Origin: Marchantia polymorpha subsp. ruderalis
Taxonomy: Eukaryota; Streptophyta; Marchantiopsida; Marchantiales; Marchantiaceae
Assembly (NCBI GenBank): GCA_037833965.1
Contig: AP031351.1
Coordinates: forward strand, 17,806,501 to 17,870,500
DNA: 64,000 nucleotides
Direction of reading: 5' to 3'
The position numbers were made by a program, and so were the translations under genes. Positions 1-11,935 of the stretch are shown here, piece by piece (the first letter of the stretch is position 1; each line of letters starts with the position of its first letter). The notes below the pieces were generated by a model that saw only the letters and a program-made list of their open reading frames with translations, made no database searches and was not told where the DNA came from.

Positions 1-228
1 AGACGCCGTGTGGCCAAGAAGGCACCTGAAGTTGAAACATTGGGCGGCGAGGGTAATCAAAATGAGCGGCTGCACCCTGGAGCTGGTGCTGTACGTGAGA
101 AGCACGACTGGAGTCCCTGGAGTCAATTATCCACTGCATTTTTCTTGGGCGGTCATAATTCGATTCTCGAATCTGCTGCAAATGTCGAATCTTCCACTCA
201 CCCGAGATGTACAAGCATCCCTGTATGA
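1..228 (+). CDS. Possible 3' end of an unrecognised gene (partial)
   Basis: The frame beginning at base 1 is open through the left edge and ends with a stop at 226-228, giving about 75 residues that start RRRVAKKAPEVETLGG. The composition is GC-balanced like the host genes of this window and unlike the AT-rich spacers, which suggests a terminal exon continuing from outside. I do not recognise the protein; no domain or motif is visible. A second plus-strand frame over the same bases (8-310) is also open, so the reading frame is not certain. It could equally be 3' untranslated sequence or a chance ORF. Confidence 0.25.
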   Translation, partial: RRRVAKKAPEVETLGGEGNQNERLHPGAGAVREKHDWSPWSQLSTAFFLGGHNSILESAANVESSTHPRCTSIPV

Positions 229-1295
229 TGTCCAGCCGTCCTTCAAATCCACTTCAAATCATGTGTTTGCCGGCAAGCTTTGTAGACGCTTCCTGTATTT
301 GCTGCTTTGAGCTTTGATAGGAAAACCCACCGCCCCTTCGCACAACTACAAGAGCTGAAACGCTTCGAGAGTTTTGCCTAGTGACGTTACGATGTTTACA
401 CCACACTGGTTCTCGGGAACCCAGTTCCATTGGGTTTCTTGCTGAATGCTAGAGTTCAGTATCGTCCTTGAGTTTTGACGAAGAGCCAAAGCTTGCAATG
501 CTCTTTCAAGTTACAGAAACCTGTGCTTTTCAACTGTGATGCCCTCGCCAGAGGGACTCGAGAAATTGAAAACATCGCTGTCACTTTACCCGAATTCGCG
601 GAGAAAGTGGAACTATGGATACCGATTGAATTCATCACTCGGCCACTGACGGCGATGGCTTCGTATCAATTAGGTATCACCAGCAACTAATACACGATCA
701 TCGGGATGTCTACTTCAGCGATTTCCACAGCGGAGGCTGTTTGGTGCCAATGTCGTGCCAATTGCTGCTCATCTGTCTTATCTTCATAGCGACGCTGGGT
801 GTTGCTATTGCCTTTTCTCGGTCACAAACAACGAGCCCAGGTCTGGGCCGATGGATGCGGCTAGAAATCTATATTCAATTCGAGGTCATGAGTTCGCGTC
901 CAAAACTTCCGATACTCCGGAGTCATCCGGACCCCTGACGAGGACATCTGGCATGCACGACCTCGTTCCCCGGAGGAGAATCTCCTGTAGATAGGACTCG
1001 AAACACAGAAAGAAACTGAGGACATAACACAAGCAGGCGACGCAAGGGTACACACGAAACACGCGAGGACCTAGTTCTTGGACACATTGGCCACTTCTAT
1101 GTAACAAAACATTACAACTCGTTCATCGCCTGGATGATGGAAATCCTAAACCTACCAAACTACATTGACCTTCTGTATCGAAAGGAGATGTAGTGCAATG
1201 AAAAAGCGCAAGCTCGAGTGAGCAACCCTAAACAATGCTCACTCTCGTTGCCTGTCTGAAACACGTACGAAGCAGGAGCGGCCGTACCTGTCACT
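229..1295. other. Intergenic or 3' flanking sequence, no gene recognised
   Basis: GC-balanced sequence between the possible exon at the left edge and the stop codon of the minus-strand GT47 gene. Only short overlapping ORFs on both strands (at most 79 codons) are present, with no recognisable protein. It probably holds 3' untranslated sequence of one or both neighbours. Confidence 0.4.
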
Positions 1296-2964
1296 CTACT
1301 TCCCCTCGTTCCTCTTCATGAGGTTGTGCACCTCTACGAGCGCAAGATCAAACGCATCCGGATTCTCCATCACCGTTCCGTTTGCCCCCGAGGTTGAAGG
1401 GTACTTTCGTGCAACATGAGCATAGAGAATTCGTGGGAGCAACTCTCCGATCTTTGCTCTCATCGCAACTATTTGAGTTTGGGGAATTCTCGTCAGCATG
1501 TCGATCACATTGTCTTTTCTGAGCTTTGAGAATGGTATAAGAATGGAAAAGCTTTCTCCATTCTCAGGAAGAAATGATATATACTGCGTCCACGCAGCCG
1601 TGGGCTTGAAAATTACTGGAATACATCCAGCGACTAACGCATCAAAGAAGGAACGACGAGTAGGACTGTCTCCCGGCGGCTGCAAGCAAAACTGCGATCT
1701 ATGAAAAGTGTCCAGAGGTGCTGAAGGATAGTTGCACGATGTGTGAAGGTTATGTCCTGCTATGGGTAAGTTACCAGGATATCTCGTGTCCAGGTCGGTC
1801 TGGTTTACACCTTCATGTCCTTCGCAGATAAGTAAAGTGCATCTCCCATCCGATTCACAGTCCCTCATTAGCTTCTCTCTTATGCCACCCAATCGTTGTT
1901 TTCGAATGCCTGCCAGGGCTACAAACACTGAGCGCTGATGTGATTGAAGTGCCCAACTAACAACATCTTCCACTTGCCTGTCGCTGCGAGCATGATAGTA
2001 GGTCGGGTAGGGTATGGCAATTTCATTCTTAGAAAATGCGGGAGTGCCTCCATCTCGTTCTACTGTGAGCTTGACCATGTTCTGAAACTCAGGGTGTAAA
2101 AGCATCTGCAAGACAATTATGCACGTCAAAATCTGGCTCACCTTCAGTAAGTGCTAGTTTAAAATGTACTCGAAACTTCTCAAACTCTTCAGCTCTGCTG
2201 TGAACTCAGTCTGATACTTCACGACTTATTGGAGCAAGATGTGCTCTGGGAATCTCCAAACTAAACTATATTAAGGAAAGAACCAATATAGCTTTATCTA
2301 GCTTTGGTCACTCTGCAGCAGATGTAGCGCTGAATACACCTACCTGGGTGCCCCATGAGTCTCCTCTGGGTCTTCGAAAGTCGAGTGCAATTCGGCCCAG
2401 CGTAATGAAGTGATCGAGCCCACCTCGACGAGTGAAGAAGTATTGCTCTCGGAGCCAAGTTAAAAGTTCCACGTAGTGAGCTTCCTTCTTAACACTGCGA
2501 TGAGTCATACTGTACGATAGATCCATTCCGGCGTAAAAGGGCACATAGAACATATCTGCCGACTCGATAGGCGCAATACACGGGTATTGCAGTAGTCGCT
2601 CGTGAAAGTAAAGCTCGAGGCTTGACTGCCACGAATTGAACCAGACCGAACCCTCGGACTTTACGGGAAAGATCTCGGGTTCGTAAGTGAAGGCTCGCCC
2701 CATTCCCCCATTCTCCATGTAAGGGCAAAGGTCTTCGGGTTTCTTAAATGTCGAGCAATTTCTCACCAAGTTCTCGTTGTAGATGTCAGAAAGATTATAG
2801 ATATGTATCCATCGTCCTTCACAGGAGAAGGGCAGATGATGATCCAGCAACAGCGATCGCTGCGGCGTTGTGCCAAATCGTCTACGATACTGATAGAAGC
2901 TGATTAATATCAAGATAACGAGCCATGTCGAAAGGAAAAATATTCGACTTCTGACCGATGGCAT
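1296..2964 (-). CDS. MUR3-like GT47 (exostosin family) glycosyltransferase, two exons
   Basis: Type II Golgi glycosyltransferase of family GT47, closest to the xyloglucan galactosyltransferase MUR3/KATAMARI1 branch. It would transfer a sugar (galactose in MUR3) onto wall polysaccharide. Exon 1 is 2964-2344 and exon 2 is 2105-1296; the intron 2343-2106 has GT..AG ends and phase 0, giving 476 residues. Residues about 8-24 form a hydrophobic signal anchor. The exostosin domain follows: FHERLLQYPC and DMFYVPFYAG in exon 1, GRIALDFRRPRGDSWG at the exon 1 end, IPYPTYYH (238-245), FCLQPPGDSPTRR (346-358) and GCIPVIF (367-373), the typical nucleotide-sugar region. It is slightly shorter than Arabidopsis MUR3. 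The start ATG at 2964 lies just before the anchor. The substrate is inferred from family only; related GT47 enzymes use other sugars. Confidence 0.9.
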
Positions 2965-3560
2965 GATTTTGTACTAGGCGAGAACCTCCACTCGACAAGT
3001 ACAAAGTCCCAAATATAGATAGAGGTGGGCACATTGGTGAGATGTCAACCTTCGCGTGGCAGATGCGGAAGCCGAGCGAAACTCTGAAGAGACAAAGTGT
3101 TGCACTTGTTGCGATGTAAGTGGCTACAACGAGCTTTGCCCACCGACGGTCAGCCACGAGCCTCAAAACCATAGCGTTGGTTAGAAATGGACTCCCATCA
3201 GAAGAGACCACTCAGCTAAAACGTGCTCCTCGGAGATTTCCACTCTCCCCCGCAGTTTCAGCTCTGATCTCGGCTTCGGCGTCAGTGAAGAGCTCAAACC
3301 CATCTGAGCGTCTGAACCCCCCCCCCCCACCCATCGTCCAAATTCAACAAACCCTCAAACGATATCCTCGACGGGAAACCATCAGCCAAACTGAAACGAA
3401 GCGATGAATTCTCTCTGCTCCCTCTCCGTTCTCGCATTGCGCCAGAGCCCTGACAAGCTCGCACGCAATCACACTGAAATTGGAAACAGAGGACCACTCG
3501 ATGACTAAGCAGTACACTACATCACTTTCTGCACGTGCGCTCGACCACAGCCCTCGATCT
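2965..3560 (-). promoter_or_regulatory. 5' flank / promoter and leader region of the MUR3-like gene
   Basis: GC-balanced DNA upstream of the ATG at 2964. It contains short ORFs on both strands with no recognisable product and a 12-base C homopolymer at 3317-3328. I cannot fix a TATA box or transcription start. The sequence changes abruptly to AT-rich DNA near 3.65 kb, so the promoter is probably contained here. Confidence 0.35.
3317..3328. repeat. C12 homopolymer
   Basis: Twelve consecutive C on the plus strand (G on the strand of the MUR3-like gene), about 350 bp upstream of its start codon. Confidence 0.95.
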
Positions 3561-5271
3561 TACTACTGTACTGTACTCGGACATAACACACGCTACTCAC
3601 ACTCGAAATCAGCAAGTCCATGGGCACTCTGACGATCTTCACGGCTCCCGCGATCTATATGATTTCACTTAGCCATGCATGAATCCGCTCAGATTCTCCA
3701 TGCAAGAAAACACCAATTATACCAAACATAAATACATACATAATGTAATAATTTTTCAATGATTGATTTTCAGAGATTGCACTATTTATTTATTTTTATT
3801 TCATTAACTAATACTATCCATCAAGCTTATATAATAAAAAATATAATGAATATATGTTCATTTTTTAAATCTAGTAGTATAGAAAAAACATAAGATGTAT
3901 AAACAATGAAATATATATGTCTCAATAGATGAGAACATTTGAAATTGGAAAAAATTTCATACTAAAATGTAATATTTTATCAAAAAAAAATTTCAAAAAA
4001 AATTTCTTATATTTTCAATCTAATGTGTCTCATAAATTTGATAAATAATAACAATAAATATATGTATTCATTTGGATTATTTTTTATTGTGATTCGGTGA
4101 TCATCTTTACTTTATTACGATATGATAAAAATATCTCAAATTTACGATTTATATTATAATTATTTTAGTTGAAATATATATTGTAAGATTGACTTGTAGA
4201 ATCATTATATTTCATTCATTATGATGTGAGTGTGTTAGTTATTACATGTAAAATCATTATATATTATTTATAATTGATAATTTTGATTTTATTTGATTTA
4301 AAAATCATACACACCATAATATTTCAATTTTCTGATGTGGCATGATGGGTCAAACTTGTAAATTTAAGTTTTTAAAATCCATAAACAATATGAAATTTAT
4401 TTTAAAAATTGAACATATAAATATTTGCAGTTATTACTTGATAAATTCATTCTGAAAAAAAAAACAGATGAAATTAAAACAAAAAAGTAAAAAAATAATT
4501 TAAATTTATATCAATTTCAAATCCTATGAATTTATTAATTTTATTTTTTTTAAACAATTATAAAATAATCTTCAATATAAATTATTATTTTTTACTTCTC
4601 TTTATAAATTTTATATATATTTCTAATTTTTAGTTTTCTAGTAATTTTTCTATATAGACTTTTCTAGTTTTTGGTAGCATATTAAATAATTTTTTATAAA
4701 TCGATATTGCTAATATTGAACATAGCGAATGTTTGAATTTTATAAGATTGATTCTCTATTAAATTATAATAATTGGACTTTTTTCAAATAAATTATAAAA
4801 ATTTTATGTTCGTAAACAAAATATTTATTTTTATGTTGTGCAATGTTTTAGAAATTCTACCTTTAATGTCATTTTGGTCATTTCAATGCAAAATGCATTG
4901 CAAGTTATTATTAAAGTGAGTTGCTTTTGATTCAAATATTCATCATATGCTTTAAAATCATTAGTTTATAATCAAATCTTTAATAATGTGTCCTCGCATA
5001 TGTATTTGAAAGTATTTATTATGAAAAGAACATAATGCTATTGAAAATATTTATGTGCTCAAGAACATACATGAATATCAATCATTTGAATAGATGTTTA
5101 AATTCACATTTCATGAACAAAATATAATGTAAAGCATTTCAAAATATGATATATTTTATTATTATTATTCATTTTGTGAGCATTGTGTGAATTTTTTTGA
5201 ACAAATATGCAAATGAGTTTGATTATGCATGATTCATTATCTAAATATCATTTTTTATGAACTTACATAGT
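3561..5271. other. AT-rich intergenic DNA, nothing recognised
   Basis: About 1.7 kb of strongly AT-rich sequence without a sizeable ORF, between the promoter of the MUR3-like gene and the left target-site copy of the hAT element. It is probably decayed repeat DNA, but I can align it to nothing in the window. Confidence 0.6.
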
Positions 5272-5556
5272 AATGTGAACAAGTGCCTAACGAGATTTTT
5301 CAGGAGGCAGTGTCCAGTCCGCTAGGTAGAGCCGCATGCAAATAATCTTTTTGCCTAACTTTGTTACATAATTGTGTTAAAACCGAAACTCTTGTCACTC
5401 ATGACAGAGAATTCAAATGAGTAGGTCCATATTATAAAAAGAAACAAATTTTGTGTATTAATCCAAGTGCACTGTGTTAAAAATAAAACTCTTGTCACCC
5501 ATGACAAAGAAGTCAGATAAGTAGATTCAAACTTCAAAAAAATCTAATTCTGTATA

Positions 5557-7712
5557 TTAATCCAACTGCAAACGTCGAGTGTTCAGCGCTTGAAATTTCT
5601 CCATAATAACGTTAGTGGTAATTCTTTGTGCAAACTCTTTTTCATTAAACAAACTGATAGACTCCGCAAGTTACCCATACTCCATTTTGTTACTCAGTTG
5701 CATTTACACAATCTTCAATGTTGCGAACAAACGTTTTGTTGACGCAGTGCTGACAAGTAAAGTTAAAGCCAAATTGATTAGTCGGTAAACAATATGATAA
5801 GTAACAAACTTCTTGAGTTCAAACATCTCTCACGGATAACGAGATCAAATTCTAGAAAAAGCTTTCTTTAACCTCAACTTTATGCAGAATTGCACAATCT
5901 GTTGTTCTAACTTCACCAAATCATATTGTTCAAAGTCACGTATATACATCCGTGCCAACTAAACTAGCTTTGAGACATTTCTATGAGTGAGAAGGTAATA
6001 TGGGCATAAATAGGTAATCCGTTTCAGCAATGCAAACAAACATTCAAGAAAACAATCATCAAGTTCATTTAACTGTGAATCCACAATGTTGAAGAACATC
6101 TCCACACAATAATAATGATCCAAGGTTATGTTGTCAGCATTTCAACGAGTACGTCCCGTAAGCACATAACTTGATTTCATATCAGGGGCAGCGATGTTTT
6201 TTTGAGACAAAAAGATTGAATCTCTCCATTAATTGTCTTCCATCCTTCTTCCAATGTCAATTCCTGCAATTCATACTTTATAACAACAACAAGATCCATA
6301 GCGTTGACAATGTCTTGGTCCTTACGTTGTAAAGCTTTAGAAAGAACTTTACACTTTCTTAAAACCATCTTTATAGTGTGTAACATTAGAACAAAGTCTA
6401 AGCTCCATATAGCTTTCAAGAGTCTTGACGAATCTATTACAGTTGCATTTTCCACAATAAATTCAAGAACTTTGACAGCTAAATCATTCAGATCAAGCAT
6501 TCTACAAATAGAAACAAAATGAGTTTGTCATCTTGCTTCTTCTGGCCGTTGGAGTGATTGCTCCTGATATAATCCGCAACCTGTTCTAATTTTTTGCCAA
6601 CTATTGTATCACAAAGTTTGGCTGCTAGTACTTCTTGAAACTGATCCGCACGTTTACAAGAAGCACTTACAGTGATACATAATGACGAAAGTTCAGTAGA
6701 AAATCAACAAACTTTGATGTGATTCTTAGCTGCTAACATCAAATCAAGTTGAAGTTGGTGTGCAAAATAATGAACATAGTATGTTGAAGGAACTTCTCTT
6801 TGGATGATATTCTTCAACACGTTAATGTCTTCACTCATATTAAATGCTACATCATAACCTTGTCCTCGTACACGGAATTGCAAAAGATCATTTTGGCTCA
6901 AAGTGGAAACAATGACAACCATGAACGATTCTGAACATGTACCAGCAACATGGAACATATCCAAAAACCTCTCCTGAATTTTTTTAGAATTGTTGACAAA
7001 CCTTATAACCAAAAACATCTTCTTTTTTGTTGATTCATCTCGAGCCTCATCAATCAGCAAACAAAAAAAGTATGTCATCGATCTACTTCACAAAATGTTC
7101 TCGGACACATGAAGCCATGGCCCTAAGTATGTACTTCTAGATGTGTGGACATATCATCGTCGCATTCTTTGGTGCAAAATCAATGCAAACATGTTGATAA
7201 TTTGCAGAATGCTAATTGAGAAGAGTAAATAGCTCAAGAAAAAATCCACAATTGAATGAGTCTCTTGATTCATCATGATCGCAAATAGCAAGATCTTGAT
7301 GTGCCAAAAATTGCACTGTCTCGATAGACGCTATCAACCGAAGTCTGTGATCTACTTTTTGTTTTTCATATTGACGATCAAATGTGACTTCAATCAAATA
7401 ATGCAATTAGGTAACGAGTTTCAAGCAATGAAGTGCATAGAGTGAACTGAAGTGTGTTTATCAATATGTTTTGCCGATTTACGGTCTTTTCTAGTAATTT
7501 TGTTCCAACTTGCAACACCTTCATTGACAAATTGTCTCAAAGCTTGAGTATTCTGCACAAATAAATAACAAGAAAAGCAATACACAATATACTTTGCAAG
7601 GCTGTGTTCAAGCCAAGAATGCAAAGTAAACCATTGAAAACTGAAACGGCAAAATTTACCACTGTGTTTTACATAATGATATTTTAATAGGTGTGGTTGA
7701 AAAGATCCCTTA
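5557..7712 (-). pseudogene. hAT transposase remnant (TTF-type zinc finger, DUF4371, hAT core, dimerisation end)
   Basis: Broken pieces in the order of a complete TTF-type (ZMYM1-like) hAT transposase. The TTF finger region comes first (start near 7712; WLEHSLAK and CFSCYLF near 7610-7560). A DUF4371 block follows with RLRLIASIETVQFLA and HDESRDSFNCGFF (7380-7220). Next come DEARDESTKKKM (about 7050), VRGQGYDVAFNMS (about 6860) and YYVHYFAHQLQLDLM (about 6780). The middle block carries LQRKDQDIVNAMDLV (about 6320). The C-terminal end reads FQALNTRRLQLD and stops at 5559-5557. The span of about 2.15 kb equals a family member of roughly 700 residues, so little length is lost, but frame changes and stops between blocks disable it. 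The catalytic acidic residues cannot be assigned safely. Confidence 0.85.
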
Positions 7713-8662
7713 GATATGTAAGTTTTTTAAATTCTCTCCCTATGAGAGGCCGAATATGACAAAATGATTGGTCTCAAACCTAGATCGCACTCCAACGCGG
7801 CCACAAACATATCCTCTATACACTGACAATTTGATACAATAGATGTTAAAATCACTTATACGGGCAAACTTGACTTTCCAACCACAAAACAATCAAAAAC
7901 AGAAAATACAAGCGTCAAGTTTTACCAACCTTAAAACAATCAAAAGCAAAAGATAGAAGAGTCCACTTTCTACAATCACAAAACATTCAGAAAAAAGATA
8001 TAAGCATCCGATTTTCCTCTCTATGTATAAAGTTTTGCATTTCGAAACTGCTGAAACTTATTGTTAAGGAATAATAGCAGAATTAATGAACCGTCAACAT
8101 TTTACCAAACATACAATGTATCAAAATAAGTTACAATGTGCAAACAAAAGATAAATACATAAGCATCCGAATCAATTTAAAGATAGAAGAAGTCTCAGAG
8201 AATGAAAAAGATAAATGTTGTTTTTCTCATAGTTCTATGTACATTTGACTTTGTTTTCCTCTACGACGTGCATGCAACCTCGAAGACAAACAGTTCGTTT
8301 GTTAAGCGATATTGTGGGCAATTAGAGTCTCTAGCTGGTAGGATGTCAATTGCCGCTATGACTGACTAGTTTGAGAAAGAAAATCCAATGCAAAAAATGA
8401 TCTGAACGCTTCTTCAAATGTTCTTCATGCTATTTTTAAGCCTGCTGCACGTGAAGCAAAGCAAGCAGGAATTTTTGTTAAGCAAATGTACTGATAACTT
8501 ATAGATGACTTGCTTAATATGCCACAGTCTAATGCTTCTCATAGTAAAACAATACTCATCTATGTTTAGTTATCAAGCATTCTTAGAGACCAGACATCCT
8601 CCTCGGCAGCGTTCCAACATTATTTGACACAAGTGAAGAAAAGTATTTCAATCAAAGTTTTT

Positions 8663-8893
8663 GCTCCTATGAACCTGCCCGTATGAGTATCTTGAATCAA
8701 ACAAACAATTTGAACAAATGATGAGAGAAACAAAGTCCCAAACGAGTTACAAAACACAGACTCTTGAAAATGATCTGAAAGTTTCTCCAAATGTTCTTCG
8801 TGCTCCTATGAAGCCTACCCGTATGAGTATCTTGAATCAAACAAACAGTTTGAATAGATGATGAGAGTATCGCAGTTCTAAACGAGTAAGAAA
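8663..8893. repeat. Subterminal direct repeat in the hAT element
   Basis: A block of about 95 bp beginning GCTCCTATGA at 8663 recurs at 8802 (offset 139 bp) with a few substitutions, and a more diverged related block begins near 8399. Subterminal repeats of this kind are transposase-binding regions in other hAT elements; that role is inferred here. Confidence 0.7.
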
Positions 8894-9104
8894 GCCCATG
8901 TGATTTACCACATTCAATCTAATGAGTTTTGAATGCCACGGGCCGGGTTTTTTCTCTCATCGCGTCTTGAAGATAAAGAACTTTGAGGTGATGTTGTCTT
9001 TGTAAACGTAGCACACATGCGTTTTTTCAGGGTAGGGTTTGCTTTTGGAAGGTGGTGAGTATTGAGGAGGCATGCCTCCCCCTAGCTCCGCCACTGAATG
9101 TGAA

Positions 9105-9774
9105 CATAATCTATTTAGCATATCAACTTAAATGATGATTTTAAAGTAAAAGTTGAAACTGTCAATTAGATTCAACTGAGTTTTATTGATTCATTTGTGA
9201 TGATGAATTCATATTTGGATTTAGTGTAGTTGACATCCTAGATTTATATTCTATCTACAATCTTTAAATTGTCAATTGAATTTTGATAATACTATAAAAA
9301 ATTGCATGTTTAAAAATTTGGAATTCAATTTTTAATGAATGAAACACTACTAAATATTGTTTTCATTTTCTTCTCATACACTTACAATTTGAGTGATATT
9401 TTTTGAATCTAAATAATAAAATGTTTTTTTTCTTTTTAAATTTTATGATATTATTTTTATTTTTAAAAATACTTTATTAAATATATTAAATATAAATATA
9501 ATATAAATATATAAAAATTTTATTAAAAAATCTATATAAATTATTTTTTCAGGTTTTTTTATTGTTTGTATTATTTATTTCAAACTTTTATGTATTGAAA
9601 CATAACGATAAAATATAATTAATATAAAAAAATTGCATCAACATAAAAATTATAATTTTTTACTTTTACAAAATTATCAAAAAATAGTTTTTTTAATTTA
9701 AAAGTATTGATGAATTTATTTTGTTTTACATAAATTTTAACAAATTTATTAAAGATATTATATTATCTTGATAT
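9105..9774. other. AT-rich spacer between the hAT and copia elements
   Basis: Very AT-rich sequence without ORFs. I see no feature in it. The copia left LTR starts at 9775. Confidence 0.6.
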
Positions 9775-10833
9775 TGTTGATGTTAACTCTGGTTAAGTAG
9801 TTAACTGAGCTTAATCGCATTTGTAACTATTTATAACATAGAGTGGTTGTCTACCTTGAGTATATATACCCTAAGGATGGTAAGAAGTTTCTCACTTCAA
9901 GGAGTAAACTCTTTCAATTGTATTACTCCGTGGACGTAGCCCTTGAAAGTGAATTGTGATATCGGATGTTGCACATGTGTTTTAAGTTGTAGAAGTAGCC
10001 AGGTGAGTAATGATGATTAGCCAAGACATATCTAAGTCTAGCTAGTTATGACTAAACTAGTTAGTTATAACTAAGATTATATATTCATGATTAAGTTTAG
10101 CTATAATGTTTATAGTTGGCGGAAGAATTAACGGAGTTCTAGAAGAGTGGAGTGAGCATTTCTATTTTGTCTTTTACAAAGCAATGAGCATTTCTATTAA
10201 AACTTTTCCAAAGGTCTAGATTCCAATGGATTAGATATTTGACTATAAGCTTGGATTTGATTGATTTGACTAAATGTATGAAAAATAATTGGCTAGACTA
10301 AGTCTAATGTTGACCTAGTGGCTATGAAGCTTGTAGAAGTTTAAAAGCTTCCAATGGCATGTCGTCACCTCAACCTCGGATTCCCAAGACTTCTAGAAGG
10401 TTTAGATATGTCAATGGCATGTTGCCACATATTGTGGGTTAGTCAAACCTACCTAGGTAAAAATGAGTTAGAAGAAATTACCACATGTTACTATGGTAAC
10501 TTCACAAGTTATAGAAATAGAGAGGTAGAGTAGCAACTCTCAAGCAAGTTGGAGAGATCATGTGGAGTGACTTGTTTCATGTATGAAAGAGTGAAGATTT
10601 TCAATACCTTGGAGTGTCGATGTGTGTGAGAGTTGGAGTGCTACCTTGAGTGATTGTGTGACTGGGTGTTTCGGCTATGAGTGTGAGGATGAATCCTAGT
10701 CTTCTAGAACCATGATGCGCTACCACAAAGCCATATGAGGTAAACTTGAGTGAGAGTCAGCCCGGAGGTTGCAGAAGACACACGCGATATACGTGTGTCT
10801 TCTGTGTTTATTGTGTTGTTGATTTGCTTAGCA
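9775..10833 (+). repeat. Copia left LTR, split by an insertion
   Basis: The LTR is present as 9775-9962 and about 10786-10833, interrupted by the 823-bp repeat. It aligns with 23677-23905 throughout: TTAAGTAGTTAA, CATAGAGTGGTTG, a TATATATA block, AAGTTTCTCACTTCAAG and the end near TTGCTTAGCA. Divergence between the two LTRs is clearly much greater than between the gypsy LTRs, indicating an older insertion. Confidence 0.8.
9963..10785 (+). repeat. Unclassified ~0.8-kb repeat, copy 1
   Basis: Inserted in the copia left LTR between two GATAT copies (9958-9962 and 10786-10790). It begins GGATGTTGCACAT and its conserved part ends CCCGGAGGTTGCA at 10773. It aligns along its whole length, in inverted orientation, with 20417-21264. 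It has no coding capacity. The outer TG..CA, a 5-bp flanking repeat and a TATAAATA-like element in the related copy would fit a solo LTR, but no matching internal region is seen and the ends of the copies do not agree to the base. It contains two internal copies of AATGGCATGT(T/C)G. Confidence 0.75.
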
Positions 10834-10838
10834 AGAAT

Positions 10839-10849
10839 TGGTATCGAAG
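10839..10849 (+). other. Copia primer-binding site
   Basis: TGGTATCGAAG, five bases after the end of the left LTR, resembles the plant copia consensus TGGTATCAGAG that pairs with initiator tRNA-Met. Confidence 0.7.
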
Positions 10850-11531
10850 TAGAATCCGGTTTGGTGTTTGTGTCAGAGTGTTTTTTGTGATGGCTTTCTA
10901 ACACGTGACGTTTTTTATGTGACAGTATTTGACGGTTTTTTACAAATGTAGGGTTTTCACTTCATACGAAGTTTTTTTCCTGTCGTTAACAAGTTTTTTG
11001 TTACTGACGGATTCTTTGACGATCAATTGGTATCTTTGACGATCAAGGAGAAAGTGTTCAATTTGAGCTCGTCTGTGCAGCAGGGAGGATCGAGAAGAGA
11101 GTGTTCAATTTGAGCTTGTCTGTGTAGTGAAGAGTAGGAGGAGAGAAGATCAAGGAGAGAGTGTTCGATTCAAGCTCGTCTCTGCAGGAGGAGAGGTGTG
11201 AAGAGGAGGAGTAGAGTAGCTCAAGCCTCCCCCTCCCCCCAACGAAGGCAAGGAGGGAGTGTAGCGGCAGAGCGAGGAAACTTCCTCCCGCCCATGCGGT
11301 TAGGACTGCATGAGCGGAGGTTAGGAGCACCCCCACCCGCGCGGTTAGAGATGCAGGAGCGGAGGAGACCTCCGCGAAGGCAGGTAGCGACAGCGGAGCG
11401 GCCGCAAGATGGTAGAATAAACCACCCCACCTCCCGCGAAGGCAGGGAACAGCAGGAAGCAGCCAGGAGAGTAGAGGATTCTTACCAGTGCCCCCCTGCA
11501 ATTAAGGAATTGAAGTGACTTCATAAATATG
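10850..11531 (+). other. Copia leader, first part, with tandem repeats and a GC-rich block
   Basis: Non-coding sequence between the primer-binding site and the gypsy insertion. 11043-11205 holds three units of about 50-60 bp, each with GTGTTC(A/G)ATT then AGCT(C/T)GTCT. 11195-11515 is a strikingly GC-rich, C/G-skewed block with internal repeats (GCGAAGGCAG and GCGGTTAG variants). ORFs on both strands here come from the base composition and resemble no protein. The leader resumes at 17472; without the gypsy it is about 1.2 kb, long for a copia element. Confidence 0.65.
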
Positions 11532-11883
11532 TGTAACACTAGGGTTTAGAGAGAAGTTCACTCGAAGATAGAAACGTAAACTCTGAAGATGGGAGATACC
11601 AACAATGGTTCTCCTCTCCCTTATATAGCTCTCACCAACAAGTACAAGGTGATAAGATCTAATCCCCACCATCCATCCCACTCCTAGTGGATGGATGACG
11701 TGGCGGATAACCCTAACAAGCACACGGATTGCTGACGTGGCACTGTCAACTAACACATCCACTTTGTACCTACCAAGTGTGCGGATCGCTGACGTGGCAG
11801 CTATGACTAGTGCACACTAAAGTATCTACATCAATATTCAGAGTAACCTCTATTTTAGTTCTAACTAACTAAAGATGGTTACA
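11532..11883 (-). repeat. Gypsy 3' LTR (left copy)
   Basis: 352 bp, TG..CA ends. It matches 17115-17466 except for five substitutions and no indels. It contains a CTTATATAG segment and a GACGTGGC motif occurring several times, the latter resembling a bZIP/ACGT-core site. It is preceded on the element strand by the polypurine tract at 11898-11886. Confidence 0.95.
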
Positions 11884-11935
11884 AACTTCCCTCCTTTTAA
11901 GATGCAACGTCCTCGTTGCACAAATGTTCAAACTC

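Larger units (their letters stand above)
5280..9096 (-). mobile_element. Degenerate TTF-type hAT DNA transposon with 8-bp target duplication
   Basis: A 3,817-bp element bounded by a perfect 8-bp direct repeat AATGTGAA (5272-5279 and 9097-9104), the target-site length of the hAT superfamily. The right end, read inwards, is CAGTGGCGGAGCTAGG, the style of terminus seen in plant TTF-type hAT elements; the left end begins CAAGTGCC and matches it only partly, so the terminal inverted repeat has decayed. The transposase remnant lies on the minus strand (7712-5557). The 5' subterminal part (7.7-9.1 kb) contains direct repeats and a 14-bp palindrome. Frameshifts and stops throughout the transposase make autonomous movement very unlikely. 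Confidence 0.85.

Noticed and set aside
3120..3497. ORFs on both strands upstream of the MUR3-like gene
   Set aside because: Short, mutually overlapping and spanning a C homopolymer; no recognisable protein.
9958..10790. Calling repeat copy 1 a definite solo LTR
   Set aside because: The TG..CA ends are suggestive, but the flanking repeats lie outside them by unequal distances in copies 1 and 2, and no parent element is visible.
11058..11518. Overlapping ORFs of up to 147 codons on both strands in the GC-rich block
   Set aside because: They come from the scarcity of A/T-rich stop codons in a repetitive GC-rich leader; the translations are low-complexity and match nothing.
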